In this document: positions 41,150-51,862 of the stretch, one piece after another
Position numbering within the stretch: position 1 is the stretch's first letter
Layout: every line of letters begins with the position of its first letter
NCBI GenBank assembly: GCA_029215795.1
Contig: JARDYH010000007.1
Coordinates: 73,853,763 to 73,917,762 of the forward strand
Direction: 5' to 3'
From: Anniella stebbinsi
Taxonomy: Eukaryota > Chordata > Lepidosauria > Squamata > Anniellidae
Length of the DNA stretch: 64,000 bases
Program-made: the position numbers and the translations under genes
Notes under the pieces: model-generated
The model's database searches: none
The model's input: the letters and a program-made list of their open reading frames with translations, nothing else
Told to the model about the DNA's origin: nothing

Positions 41150-41575
41150 TGTGTCCTCTTTCATCCTTTTTGGGGGTGACGCATTTCCTCTTTTTGGGTT
41201 GATTCCCAAATGGCCACCCTACCCTGGTACCATGGCTGCTCCAAAGCTCTGGAACCCCCTTCCTAAGGAAGCCAGACTGGCTCCCTCTGTGCTGTACTTC
41301 CGGAGGCAGGCAAATACTTTTTTGTTATTATTCCAGCAGGCTTTTTGAAATACCCTGGACCTATGTTAATGTGTGGTTTTGGTTTGTTTTAAAATTTGTT
41401 ACTGTTTTTTAATTTTTAAAATGTTTTAATTTTATTGTAGGTTTAATTCTAGTTTAACTTTTGTAAGCTTATATTTATATGTTTTAATTGTACATGTTTT
41501 AACTTTGTGAACTGCTTTGAGTCCCAGCCCTGGGAAAAAGGCAAGATATAAATAAATAAATAAATAAATAATACC
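41150..41575 (+). repeat. LINE fragment: ORF C-terminus and 3' tail
   Basis: The frame at 41218-41346 reads MAAPKLWNPLPKEARLAPSV, then LYFRRQANTFLLLFQQAF. It is homologous to APQLWNDLPDEARLAP in the long LINE at 12098, but with a different tail (TGAACTGCTTTGAGTCCCAG, GGGAAAAAGGCAAGATATAA, (ATAA)n). It is a second CR1/L2-type subfamily, 5'-truncated. Confidence 0.8.
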
Positions 41576-42321
41576 TAAAGCGGATTGCTTCATACCCTGC
41601 CAGCCCTGGGTGGAAGGTGCAACATCTCCTGCAGCTTCTTGAGGCAGTCATGGGACAACTGGGGTTTCTAGCAGAGGGTCTGGCAACCCTTTACCAGGGC
41701 CAAGTCTTGCTAAGGATTTCCTCCCAATACTTCAACCAGCTTGGTTGATTGGAAGCCAAGTAATCAAAAGGCCCTGCAGCAACTTCTGTAGTGCTGTTCT
41801 CCATTAACTAGGATTCTTGCAGTTAGCTCAAGGGCTGAGTCATTCTGGCAAAAAGAGCCCATATTGATTAGGAGGAACAGAGATGGAGGGGAAGAATTTA
41901 CAACCTGGCATCTCATTGCGGCTTTTTGTGTTTGTTTAGTTGGATGGTGCAGACTCTCCTTCAATCTTCCAGGATGTGCAACATTCTGGTGCAACATTTG
42001 CCGAGCGATGTTTCCAGGGATTCTTGTTATGACCTTTGCATGCTGTGATTCTGCAAAATCGCAGAATGGGTGCAGAATCCAGCAGAGGAGGTTGGCGGCT
42101 CTGATGTCAGCGGGGCTGTGAATCCGCTCCAGGTTTTCATAAGAACCAGCGGGATGCTGAAGGAGCTATCCAAGGGGCTGGAACTAGTTGGGGGTTGGGT
42201 TCAGCACCTTGGATAGCTCCCTTAGAGTTTTTTTGACTGGCCAAGGCCACCTGACGTCATGGGTAAAACAAATGTGTACACGTTTTAGTGAAAGGAGAAA
42301 ATAGGGGAGGGAGGTGGATAG
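41576..42321. other. Unannotated stretch with a hairpin
   Basis: GGAGCTATCCAAGG (42162-42175) and CCTTGGATAGCTCC (42207-42220) are perfect 14-bp inverted repeats. No gene identified. Confidence 0.45.
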
Positions 42322-42337
42322 ACAATTACAATGAGGA

Positions 42338-43526
42338 TGCTATTTTAGGGGAGCAAGATTTGGAATGGTTGGAATCGCAAACAGTAGAGGCTGAATGTAA
42401 ATTGCGGAATATTTTTTTTACTAAAATGCAGAAGAAAGAATGGAAGGTACTGGACAACCCATTATTGGAAAATATAATATCGATATGGGAGAAGTATAGG
42501 GGGAAGTTGATACCAGGGGATTCTCCGCTTGCCCCAGTGGTAGTAGTGGGAAACTTCCCAAGAGCATTAAAATTAGAGATAGAAGCGAGACTGAAAGAAC
42601 AAGATATTCTTAAGCTAAGGAATTGGATGGGAAAGATGAAGGGTAGTGAGCATATTAAAGATTTGTTTAAAGGACAAAAGATAGCGTGGTTCAAGTGTCT
42701 GCAACTGGTAAAATGGACAGAGGAATGGAGGATGAAAAATAAGAAATGTAGAAATAATACCAGATTTGAAGACTTAATTGAACAAATAGGAAAAAAAGAT
42801 GAAACCAGAGCTAAGAAAGGACTCACTAGTGAGATATATAGAATATTAATAGAGGAGGAATTTCAGGACTCACTTAAGGTTATAAAAGAGGTATGGGAAG
42901 AAGATCTTAGGGAAAAAATCAATGAAGATAATTGGGGGAGGATATGGAATGGAAGAATGTTGAAATTATTGTCGATTAGAATTAAGGAGAACTATTATAA
43001 GATAGTTTGGAGATGGTATCTAACACCTGTAAGATTTCACCAGATTGATAAAAAAGTGTCCAAGAACTGTTGGAGGGGATGTCAGGAGGTTGGGACCTAT
43101 TTTCATATGTGGTGGAGCTGTGAACAGGTACAAAAATTTTGGGAAAGGGTTTTTAAAGAAATAAGTGATATAATTGGAAGTAAATTGGAATTAAACCCGA
43201 AGTTAGCTCTACTAGCAATTTGGGATAGTAGGAATAAGCATATAATTAACAGAGAATTGGTAAACAACCTCCTGGCACCCGTTAGATTAATGGTTGCTAA
43301 AAATTGGAAAGGGCAACAAAGTTATAAAATAGAAGATTGGTATAAAGAAATTTGGGATATTGCATTGAATGACATGTTGACATGTAAAATGAAAATAATG
43401 AGGGGAATGTCCAGTAAGAGTGATTTTGGAGATATATGGAATCCCTTTTTGGAATATGTTTTAAGATCGGGAAAGGGACAATCGCCTTCAAAAGAATCAT
43501 TAAAATTTTGGAAGGATGATGGATGA
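42338..43526 (+). CDS. L1 ORF2 C-terminal fragment, open but truncated
   Basis: About 395 codons are open from the insertion junction to TGA at 43524-43526. WRWYLTPVRFHQIDKKVS is followed by CWRGCQEVGTYFHMWWSC, the C-x3-C-x7-H-x4-C knuckle of the L1 ORF2 carboxy-terminal domain, then EQVQKFW. The endonuclease and reverse-transcriptase domains are absent because of 5' truncation, so no enzymatic activity is expected. An ATG at 42288 lies in the flanking DNA upstream of the target duplication and reads into the L1 frame by chance; it is not a native start. Codon use is A-rich, as usual for L1. Confidence 0.85.
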
Positions 43527-43665
43527 ATGTGAGTAGGTCTCGGGGGGGCGGGGTGCACGGGGGAAGTCGAGGGAGTTAGTTTGTTTATGTATTATGTGTA
43601 TGTTGTTTGGTTTGTTGAAAAATCAATAAAAAAATTATATAATAAAAAAACAAAACAAAAAAAAA
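42338..43665 (+). mobile_element. Recent 5'-truncated L1 insertion with 16-bp target duplication
   Basis: ACAATTACAATGAGGA occurs at 42322-42337 and again at 43666-43681, bracketing the element. The 3' side ends in an A-rich tail (CAATAAAAAAATTATATAAT, then AAAAAAAC runs). Target-site duplication plus poly(A) is the hallmark of L1-type target-primed reverse transcription. The 16-bp repeat is undamaged and the ORF is fully open, so the insertion is young. Confidence 0.92.
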
Positions 43666-43681
43666 ACAATTACAATGAGGA

Positions 43682-43896
43682 AAATGTGGTGGGTGGGTGT
43701 TGAACCCACCCCCCTCCAGCCTACAATGCTGTGGCTGCCACGGTAAACAAAACTCTTGATTTGTTGGGTAATCTCAGTTTGTTATAATATAGAGGGTTTT
43801 TAATATTCTAGCACCATGCTTCCTTCTGAGCATCAAGGTTCTGCTCTCAGATATCATGGTAATAGCCATCAGGGACTCATTTTTCACGCATTGGTC

Positions 43897-43940
<44 letters not shown>

Positions 43941-44184
43941 TATTTATTTATCACCTGCCTCTCCCAACGGATCGAGGCGGGGAACAACACCAAACACAAA
44001 ATACAAAAACTGATTAAAAGCAGATAAAACCAGTACATCATTAAAACACCAATAAAACACCAATAAAACACCATCCTCCAGGTTGGCTGGGCTGGCTTGG
44101 AATGCTGGGAGCTGCAGTCCAACCCATCTGGGCGATACCAGGATGGGGACGGTTGGTCTAATGCTTTCTTTAAAAAAAGTCATA
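43682..44184 (-). repeat. (AAT)n and LINE-type tail, minus strand; palindromic repeat
   Basis: 43897-43940 is a perfect (AAT)n. It is followed by TATTTATTTATCACCTGCCT, then CTCCCAACGGATCGAGGCGG, the reverse complement of a LINE 3' end with its A-rich tail. Another copy of the hairpin repeat (GGAATGCTGGGAGCTGCAGT) follows near 44085-44150. Confidence 0.6.
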
Positions 44185-44345
44185 GGGTGTGGCTTAGTGT
44201 TGGACTGGGAGTCGGGAGATCCAGGTTCTAGTCCCCACTCTGCCATGGAAGATCACTGGTGACTTCGGGCCAGTCACAGACTCTCAGCCCAGCCTACCTC
44301 ACAAGGTTGTTTTTGTGAGGATAAAATGGAGAGGAGGAGGAGGAT
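44185..44345 (+). repeat. tRNA-derived SINE
   Basis: GTGTGGCTTAGTGTTGGACT, GAGATCCAGGTTCTAGTCCC (B-box-like GGTTCTAGTCC), then GGGCCAGTCACAGACTCTCA, CCTACCTCACAAGGTTGTTT and GAGGATAAAATGGAGAGGAG. This is the arrangement of a common squamate tRNA-related SINE. Confidence 0.7.
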
Positions 44346-44814
44346 AGTGGGTTCCTTGGCGGGGGGGGGGGAAGGTGGGAAATAAATAAATAAATAAAAT
44401 TGGGTAGTGGCCCTTCTCACCACTCCTTGTGGCAATGTATGCATCCCATAAATTGTCCTCTTGCTGAATCAGCCCATTGGTCATGCTAGCCCAGAATGGC
44501 CTTATCTGACCAGTAGGGATTCTGCAAAGTCCCAGGCAGAGGCCTTTCCCAGCCTTTCAACTAGAGATTCCAAGCATTGAACCTGGGACATTTTGCACAT
44601 AAAGGTTATACTTTACTTCTGAGGTACGGTCCTCCTTCCTTCCTCATCCTGCTGGTGGAAATGAGGAGACCTGTGTAAACCCTGCAAATGTTACAAGAGT
44701 GCACCTGGTGATGATGACTGCCAGGAGTCCTCACTCGAAAGACCCCCACTGTGACCATTAGAGACGCTGCCTTCCCATGCATCAAAGAGCCCCTTTTCTG
44801 CTTTCTGCGATCTT
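44346..44814. other. Unannotated stretch, no gene seen
   Basis: A G10 run and (AAAT)n lie at 44358-44399. Nothing else recognised. Confidence 0.35.
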
Positions 44815-45120
44815 CTAAAGCCTGGGATAAGTTATAGTTTAATGACGCTTCTTTTCTGTGCTTTGCTTAACGGCGGGGAAAGGAACATGTCTCTTTGGAG
44901 CCGTGATGGATCATCCAATTTAGCAACAACAAAATGAAGTGTGTGAGTGAAGCCACTGACAAACTAGTGGGGAATTAATTTCCATCAGGGTTAACTAGTG
45001 GAGCGCTACAGCGGGGATATTTCTAAGGGGGTCTATGCAAGAAGATCACGTAATGCAGATTAGTTACCCCTTAACACCCTTTAAGCAGCTTGTCACGCTC
45101 CCAGTCATGATGTGGAATAT
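44815..45120. promoter_or_regulatory. Non-repetitive block, possible regulatory element
   Basis: Complex sequence free of the window's repeat families, with GGAATTAATTTCCATCAGGG, GGGTTAACTAGTGGAGCGCT and GATCACGTAATGCAGATTAG. It resembles conserved non-coding sequence in style only. Confidence 0.22.
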
Positions 45121-45274
45121 AGGATAGATTCCCTCCACCCTTTTCAATTTGTGCTCTTATGGTGATTCTCATCTGTGTTAGTGGTTATGAGGACTGAAGC
45201 AGAGGGTGATGTTAATTAATATAGTGTGTTATGAATATGATCTTAATGTATGGTTAAGGTGTGTGTGTGGGGGG

Positions 45275-45495
45275 GGCTCAATTCAGACGACACAATAAAC
45301 AACTGGTGTGGGGGAAACAATCGTCAGTTGTTTTTACTGTTGTGTTTTCCGACTGCTGCCATAGTCAACTCAGCGCTGATCCTCATCCACACCACAGTTG
45401 ATTATTTATTACCATGTTGTGTGGGGAGTACCCCCTAGGGTTAGGGTTAGGATTAGGGAACCCACCACTGACTATTGTGTCATCCAAATTGAGCC
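45275..45495. mobile_element. MITE of the GGCTGAATTCGG family with internal telomere-like repeat
   Basis: The ends are GGCTCAATTCAGACGACACA and TGTGTCATCCAAATTGAGCC. Centrally, CCCCCTAGGGTTAGGGTTAGG (from 45431) carries a run of TTAGGG-type units at 45436-45458 that the copies at 26676 and 59994 lack. No clear flanking duplication is visible because the left flank is a G run. Confidence 0.75.
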
Positions 45496-46025
45496 AGTGT
45501 GTACATACATATCTGTGTGAGAGGGTAAAGCTCTCTCTCGATACACATATACATATCTGTGCATGCATAAATATGGATATAAATACAGAAGAAGCTTAAT
45601 TGCCTTTTCTACTGTTGCTACTTACTGTAATGTGATTCTACATCGGCTGGAAAGGGTGATTTCATTATCTCCTGCTTGCTCTCCCAATATTTGCTAGAGC
45701 TGTCCCCAGATTAAAGAAATCAGGGTACTAAAAGTGCTTCAGCTGATTTGATGCAAACCTATGGTTTAAATTCGCATAAACTGCATATGAATGAAAAAAA
45801 AAGTTTTGAAGCAATACCTCCTTTGTGTGTGTATATACATATATCTGTCTTCTGCCCACTGCCGTGGTCAGCTATCTTGTGAAAGGCCCTGCTCACTGCA
45901 GGAAAACCACAGCTAGACTAGCATCCCCAACACATGGCTGCCCAGTTTCTGCTTGCATAAATCCAGGGAGGCAGAGACCAACACTCCGTTCAGTTCCATT
46001 ATCAAATTGTTCTTGCCATCAAGAC
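45496..46025. other. Unannotated stretch
   Basis: Nothing recognised. It ends with ATCAAGAC (46018-46025), the left target duplication of the next element. Confidence 0.4.
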
Positions 46026-46345
46026 TAGGGTGACCAGATAAAATCCAGGTCAGGGCTCATGTAACTTTAACAGTTGTAGAGAAAAGGGAATTTCAGCCAG
46101 TGTCATTTGTATGCAATTAGTTCCTGGTGATATTCCCTCTTCATCACAACAGTTAAAGGTGCAGGCACTATACTAGAGTGACCATATACAAAAGAAGGCA
46201 GGGCCCCTGCAACTTTAACTGTTGTGATGACGAGGGAATTTCACCAGGAACTAATTGCATACAAATGACACTGGCTGAAATTCCCTTTTCTCTACAACTG
46301 TTAAAGTCACATGAGCCCTGACCTGGATGTTATCTGGTCACCCTA
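46026..46345. mobile_element. Fold-back hAT-like MITE, 320 bp, perfect 8-bp target duplication
   Basis: It begins TAGGGTGACCAGATAAAATCC, ends with TATCTGGTCACCCTA, and is flanked by ATCAAGAC on both sides (46018-46025, 46346-46353). It has exactly the same length as the copies at 204 and 56050. Its terminal variant (CAGATAAAATCCAGGTC) is shared with the truncated copy at 7568, defining a subfamily. Confidence 0.87.
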
Positions 46346-46880
46346 ATCAAGACGTTTCTCCTAAACTTCATCCCAACCTCTCCTTCTGCAACTTGAGCTC
46401 ATGAGATCTAGTTCTGCCCTCTGAGGTAGCAGAAAACACATCATGGCCCACATCTATGTGACAGGCCTACAAGTATTTGAAGACTTCTATCCTGCCTCCA
46501 CTTGGTTTTGCTTGTTTTTTTTAATTTTCTGTTTTCCAGGCTAATAGATTTTTTTTAAAAAAACTTTTTTAATTTTGACTTTATGAATATATAAAATATA
46601 TTATATTACATCTAAAATATATTTTTAAAACTCTTTCATTTTTTTTACTTTATTTCTATAAAAATGGTCCAGATCGGTTCAAATCTATAAAACAGAGAAT
46701 ATACAACTAGTTAAATAAAGGAACACTTAACACATAGTCACAGAGACGAATGTTATTATTGCCAGATGTTTCTCTCAGAAAGTCTCAAAGAGAGGGAAGC
46801 TCATAGAGATGAAAAAAAATCTCACTGTCCAGATCTTTTAGAACTGAGGAGAACCTGTTCATGCATCACCAGGCCTAATA
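46346..46880. other. Unannotated AT-rich stretch
   Basis: Contains AT-rich low-complexity sequence (46535-46660). No gene recognised. Confidence 0.35.
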
Positions 46881-47036
46881 GATGAACCCATGACCTAGGG
46901 AGGTCTTGGGCTCTCCCACATTGGAGGCATTCAAGAGGCAGCTGGACAGCCATCTGTCAGGTGTGCTTTGAGGTGGATTCCTGCATTCGGCAGGTATCCA
47001 CCCCTTCCAACTCTACTCTTTTATGCTTCTATGATC
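46881..47036 (-). repeat. CR1 LINE 3' end, minus strand
   Basis: CAAGAGGCAGCTGGACAGCC, ATCTGTCAGGTGTGCTTTGA, GGTGGATTCCTGCATTCGGC and CCAACTCTACTCTTTTATGC form the reverse complement of the CR1 block at 37960-38185. Confidence 0.75.
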
Positions 47037-47611
47037 AAAGCAAAACAAATAAGAGTTCCACCTTTTCTTTGTCACCAGGACCAGACAAATACATTTTGCT
47101 TCCTCAAGTAAAAGACAAGGTAGCGCCCCTGCCCATCCATCTACAGAAGCCGACCTGACTGGCAGTTGAATTTTACTTTGACAGTGATGATAGGGTAGCT
47201 TGCAGTGAGCGGGCCAGCCCAAACCAGCTTGTGTGGAACATACAGCTGCCCTCCATTAGAAGGGAATGGCCAGGGGGCAACTGCTGCTGCCCCCCTCACC
47301 TCACCCATCATCTGCCACCCATTTGCTACCTCACCGCCTCACCCTGCCTAATGGTAGGGCCGGCCCTGTTCATGTCCCTCATTGGCATTTCGCCATCCGA
47401 AGTGAGCAGTGGTCTTGCCATTCCTTCCTCTTCTCCTCACTCCAAACATACCTGGGAATAATAAAAAAGCCCTTTTTATTACTCTTAACATCCCTCGCCA
47501 GCCAGAGCTTCTGCTGAGCTTTTGTTTTCCTGACAGTGTCCCTTCCAGTCTGGGCTGTTCATCAGTCCTTGTCTTTGGTGGCTTGCCCTTTCTTCCATTT
47601 CTTATCCATGA

Positions 47612-47657
<46 letters not shown>

Positions 47658-47897
47658 GCATGAAGACACCTTTTTTGCAGCCGCATTAGCCTCTCTCTCT
47701 CTCTTTTTTAGACATCTCCCATTTTTCTTTCTTATAGGAATTGCTTGTAATTGAACCTTTAGTAACTCCAAAACATCTGGAGATCCACCTTCTCCCCACC
47801 CCTGATGTAGCCTTTTCACTTCCTTCCACGAAATGGCTCCTGGCTCTTTCACAACTGCACAAATGACATAAACGAAACAACGGTAGCTCTCTCTCGT

Positions 47898-47938
<41 letters not shown>

Positions 47939-48079
47939 CCAATCACAGCACGTCTTGTTGAATTTCGGACTATTAAAGGACAGGAGCCCTGCCACAAAAG
48001 AAAGTTGGCAACTTGAGCCCATGTGAAAGAACTGTCAGTGAAAGAACACCAGGTCAGGTTCACTAATCGGGGCTTCAGG
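47037..48079. other. Unannotated stretch with microsatellites
   Basis: Perfect (ATT)n at 47613-47657 and (CA)n at 47904-47935. No gene found. Confidence 0.5.
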
Positions 48080-48560
48080 CAGTGCCAGCTGCAGGTTTTG
48101 GAGGGCCCATGGGCAAGACGCCCTCAACGGGACCCCATCTTCAGTTGGTCTACCTTCTTCACCACCACGGTCACCATCCGCTCTTGCTCCTCATCCTCTT
48201 TCTCATCATTGCTACCACCCACTTGATTGACAGGAAGAGAGCCAGGGAGCCATTTGGCAGCGGCATCTTTGGCTTTTATTTCTCATCACCATCGCTGTTT
48301 GGGCCAAAGAGAGCAACAAGCAAGGCTTTCAAGGGTGAAGAGGAGGGACAGCCCCAGGTGACAATGGCTTCCGGCAGTGTGGGGATGGGAGGAAGAGAAG
48401 AACAGATTTGTTCTGAGGCTCATCAGGCCTCTCTGCCACCCTGCTTCTTATTTTGCTTTCGCCGCACCAGCAGCCTGGCACCAAATGGGTTGCACATGCC
48501 TGGCTTTGCTTCTGGCCTCGGTTCCAGGGGCAGCTGAACTCCCAGTAAAACCCCAACCAA
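48080..48560 (+). repeat. Diverged interspersed repeat, partner of 22805-23350
   Basis: Shares ordered blocks with the Siglec 3' flank (CACCACCACGGTCACCATC, TCATTGCTACCACCCACTTG, ATCACCATCGCTGTTTGGGC). Open frames here are not supported by any protein family. Confidence 0.5.
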
Positions 48561-49660
48561 CTCCTTATCATCAGACGCCACAGGCCTTGGATGCCGGCCA
48601 CTTCCCTCCTCCTTGTCCCCTTCCATCCTTGTCCTCGTCCTTCCCAGCAGGAGAGGGTCGCTGGCAGAGAAAAGCTGACTGGAAAGCTGGCTGCGGCTAA
48701 TCTTGACCCTGAACAGCCTTGACACACCTTCCAAAGTGCGACCTCCCCATCACCAACTCCACAGACACACAGACACTCTCCTCAATTCCACCACCACCGT
48801 TCCTGCTTTTTCTAGGAATCTTCTCCAGCTTAATGCCCGTAACCGCATAAGGAGATCTCAAGTCCCAGTCTCCCAAACCTACTCGAGACACGGAAGGTGA
48901 AGTGGAGCTGAGCAGAAATGTCTGAGAAGCATTTTTTTTCAAAAATGTGACTTGAGATTTTTTCTTTTTCTCACTCATTCGCCTGCTCCTCCTCCCCAGG
49001 AAAAGAAGGCAGAATTTTCTTTGAATGGTCTCCCCCATTTTTTTGTAGTGGGCACCTCACGTAGAAAAACTCTCTCTCTCTAGAAATACAGATTTGATGC
49101 AAGTCCATGTCCTCTTTTGACATCTTTCGGGAGTGATGTGCAAGCACCCACCGTTATATCCTCCTCCCAATGCTAGGTTCAGGGCATTGTGCATGATGCA
49201 AAATGGTGATCAGAGGTGTGGCATGGAACACTTTGAGCAAAATATTAAAAATCATAGGTTTGGAAGAGTCCATTTGAATATCTTTCTGATTAGCCTTCAC
49301 CTCATCTGACTTCCACCCCAGCTGATAATATGAATATAATACTTGCCATTTTCCCCCCCTGATTTGCATAGTATTTGTATATGCTAGTGTGTAGGTCTAG
49401 ATGCAAATTGAGGAATAATTACTATCATTTACATAGAAGTCAATACATCTCACCACAGCGAGGAAGACTGCAATCTATGTGCCTGCTCTGTCTGCTGTCC
49501 AGGTTGATGGCCAGCTTCAAGACTCCTGCTTGACCTTCTTAAGATGATTATTTTAGGGACATCCATTTGGGGGGTTGGAATTTGAGGAGTTTCTTAGGTT
49601 TGTCCCCTTAGCCTTTAGTTCTCACTGCGGCGCCCAACTCGATCTGCAGTGAGTGAGGCA
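48561..49660. other. Unannotated stretch, no gene seen
   Basis: No exon or repeat family recognised. Confidence 0.3.
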
Positions 49661-49669
49661 GTTTGCGGA

Positions 49670-49880
49670 TTTTCTGATTATTTGCGCATATTTTTTTTTC
49701 CAGAAAGTTTCACAATTTGCGCACATTTCTGAGCGATTTGCACCAATTTCTGAGCAATTAGTGCAAATGCGGCTGTAATTTGCACCAATTGCTTAGACGT
49801 TTGCACGAATTGTTCAGAAATTTCCACAAATTGCAGGTCAGTGGGGAAAATGTGCAAAAATGTTTCTGGAGTTTGGGGGA
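49670..49880. repeat. Degenerate tandem array of TTTGCRC-ATTTCTGAG-type units
   Basis: The phrases AATTTGCGCACATTTCTGAG, CGATTTGCACCAATTTCTGAG, TAATTTGCACCAATTGCTTAG and GTTTGCACGAATTGTTCAG follow each other with a period of about 20 to 24 bases, with reverse-complement pieces between. It is an old, decayed minisatellite-like array. Confidence 0.55.
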
Positions 49881-50839
49881 AAGCCCGCAACTCAATTCAC
49901 AAATGCAAATTGAGTCATACATATTGCAGAACTCTGTCAAGTCAAAAATGAATGGGGTTTCCCAGCAAAGGGCATTCCTAAGATCACCCCAGAATCCTCC
50001 AGCAGCCTGTGGGTTGTGGTTGGTCTTTTAACCACTCCAGTTACCTCCCCTTGCTGGGTTCAGATGACACGACAAGCCTCATCTGGTGAGGATAATCACG
50101 TAAATCAGGCTGGCATGCAGCTGGCACACACAGAGCGGTTAACGAACCTCCATGGCTTATTAACCACCCTTTGGTCGTGCGAACCAGGTCACTGGAGGGC
50201 AGAGACATGGTTGAATGGAGAAAGTAAGAAGAGGTAGGAGAAAGGCAAGCAGGAATTAAGACTGGCACCAAAAACCGTCCACATGGCTTAGAGACTGGAA
50301 GAGCTGTGGACTATTGATAGGTGGACAGTGGGGCCCAAGGCCCAAGAAGTACAGCACTGGTACCTCCCAAGCCAAAATTCGGATGGGGTAATCTGCCTCT
50401 TGGGGCTCCTACTGTCTCTCTGGTGCATCCTGCCATCCCTGGTGACAATGAGGGTCAAGCAGGACTTGATGCTGCTGTTGAATTCCATGTATTGATTTAA
50501 GCTAACCTGCCAATTCTTGCTGCAGGCATGTCATTTTATTTAACGCTTATACTCAAAAAATAAAAATAAAAAATCTTCCTCTGCGTTTGGTCTATTTCTA
50601 TCGAACTGTCTGTACACTTTTATGGCTGTGAATCACCCGAGTATAGACATTTTTCTGCAGGGTGGCAACCCATTAATTCGGTTTGCTAAAGGCCCATTGA
50701 CTTTGACGGGGGTCTCGATATCCTTGTCTTTTTCCCAATTCACTCCTACACTTTTCCAATCAGACCTCCACCCTCCCATCCTTCACTGAGCCTGTGGCCA
50801 TGGGTGGCACAAAGGGTCAGGCCAGCCCTGCTTAACTAA
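49881..50839. other. Unannotated stretch, possible MITE near 50050-50205
   Basis: GGTTCAGATGACACGACAAG (50058) and GGTCGTGCGAACCAGGTCAC (50171) look like weakly matching inverted ends of a small element. The rest is unrecognised. Confidence 0.35.
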
Positions 50840-51040
50840 ACAGGATATTCTATGAAAGCGGCATATAAAAGGCAGGAGCCACACTACTGCTTTATAGCGG
50901 TATTGAAGTGCACTGACGACTGTTGGGGCCCATTGACGCATACCATATACCGCTTTCATATCGCTATATCCTGCTTGGTGTGGCTCCTGCCTTTTATATA
51001 CCGCTTTCATAGTGCAATATCCTGCTTGGTGTAGAAGAGG
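50840..51040. repeat. Compound inverted repeat (TATCCTGCTTGGTGTAG family)
   Basis: GAAAGCGGCATATAAAAGGC, then AGGAGCCACAC, is mirrored by GTGGCTCCTGCCTTTTATAT and ACCGCTTTC. ATCCTGCTTGGTGT appears twice (50966, 51019). Related to the short insert in the CR1 at 37981-38098. Confidence 0.65.
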
Positions 51041-51692
51041 CCTTGGCCACAACTCCTGTTTCCCCAAATGGAGGGCTGAACTACCCATGACATTAAATAC
51101 GCCCTTGCTTTTAATGTGAGGGTTCCTAAAACTGTAAATAGCGTCAGCCAGTGGTTTTGAGAATTCTCAGGATCACAACAGGTACGGTGGGGGAATTTAA
51201 CCCTTTTCTCCCTTGCTGAGGTCCCGAGGAAAAATCCCTCATTTGATGCCACTACTTACATTGTGAGGAAATCTCCTGTTGGCACCAATGGGAGGATTTC
51301 CCCTAACAAATAGCAAGCTGGGAGGAGACATTTTCCCCAGGACTGTAGCAGGGGAGGATCAGGTTAAATTCTACCACCATACCTGCTGCAATCCTGATAG
51401 TTATCGGCACCCCAAGCTGATACTATCTGCATTGTCAAAAAAACTCATTTTAAATGCAAAGACACATTTAACTCCCTCTATAGTAAGGCCCTCCTGTGAA
51501 AAGGGTAAATAATGTTTTTCCCCCCCTTTCCCAAAGCAAATAGTTTTGAATCGAGTTCTCAAAGCAGGGATTCAGAGCAGGGCTATTCCCCAAATAGCCA
51601 TACCTCCTTCTCTTGGCTCCACCCCCTTTCCCCAAACCAACCACTCATCATTTGATAGTTTCCCACAGTGGAGGCTGGTGGCTCTGGGTTTC
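51041..51692. other. Unannotated stretch with a diverged duplication
   Basis: The 51060-51260 and 51270-51500 parts look like inverted relatives of each other (GGATCACAACAGGTACGGTG against CACCATACCTGCTGCAATCC; TTTTCTCC against GGAGACATTTT), suggesting an old fold-back repeat. Confidence 0.4.
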
Positions 51693-51862
51693 TAGGGTGA
51701 CCCTATGGAAAGGAGGACTGGGCTCCTGCATCTTTAACAGTTGTATAGAAAAGGGAATTTCAGCAGCGGTTATTTGCATGCATGCAGCCCCTGGTGAAAT
51801 TCCCTCTTCATCACAACAGTTAAAGCTGCAGGAACCCTGCACTCTTTTGTATCTGGTCACTG
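51693..51862. mobile_element. hAT-like MITE, short form
   Basis: It runs from TAGGGTGACCCTATGGAAAGG to TTTTGTATCTGGTCACTGTA, with both inverted halves intact. The last bases have diverged from the expected CCCTA and no 8-bp duplication is evident. Confidence 0.75.

Noticed and set aside
42288..42337. ATG at 42288 as the true start of a 412-residue protein
   Set aside because: It lies outside the L1 target duplication, so it is flanking DNA joined to the L1 frame by chance.
44185..44345. Functional tRNA gene
   Set aside because: The B-box-like region is part of a SINE with a long unrelated tail. No cloverleaf with a coherent anticodon arm can be drawn.
45436..45458. TTAGGG run as evidence of a chromosome end or fusion point
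   Set aside because: It is only about four units, lies inside a MITE, and recurs in a second copy of the same element.
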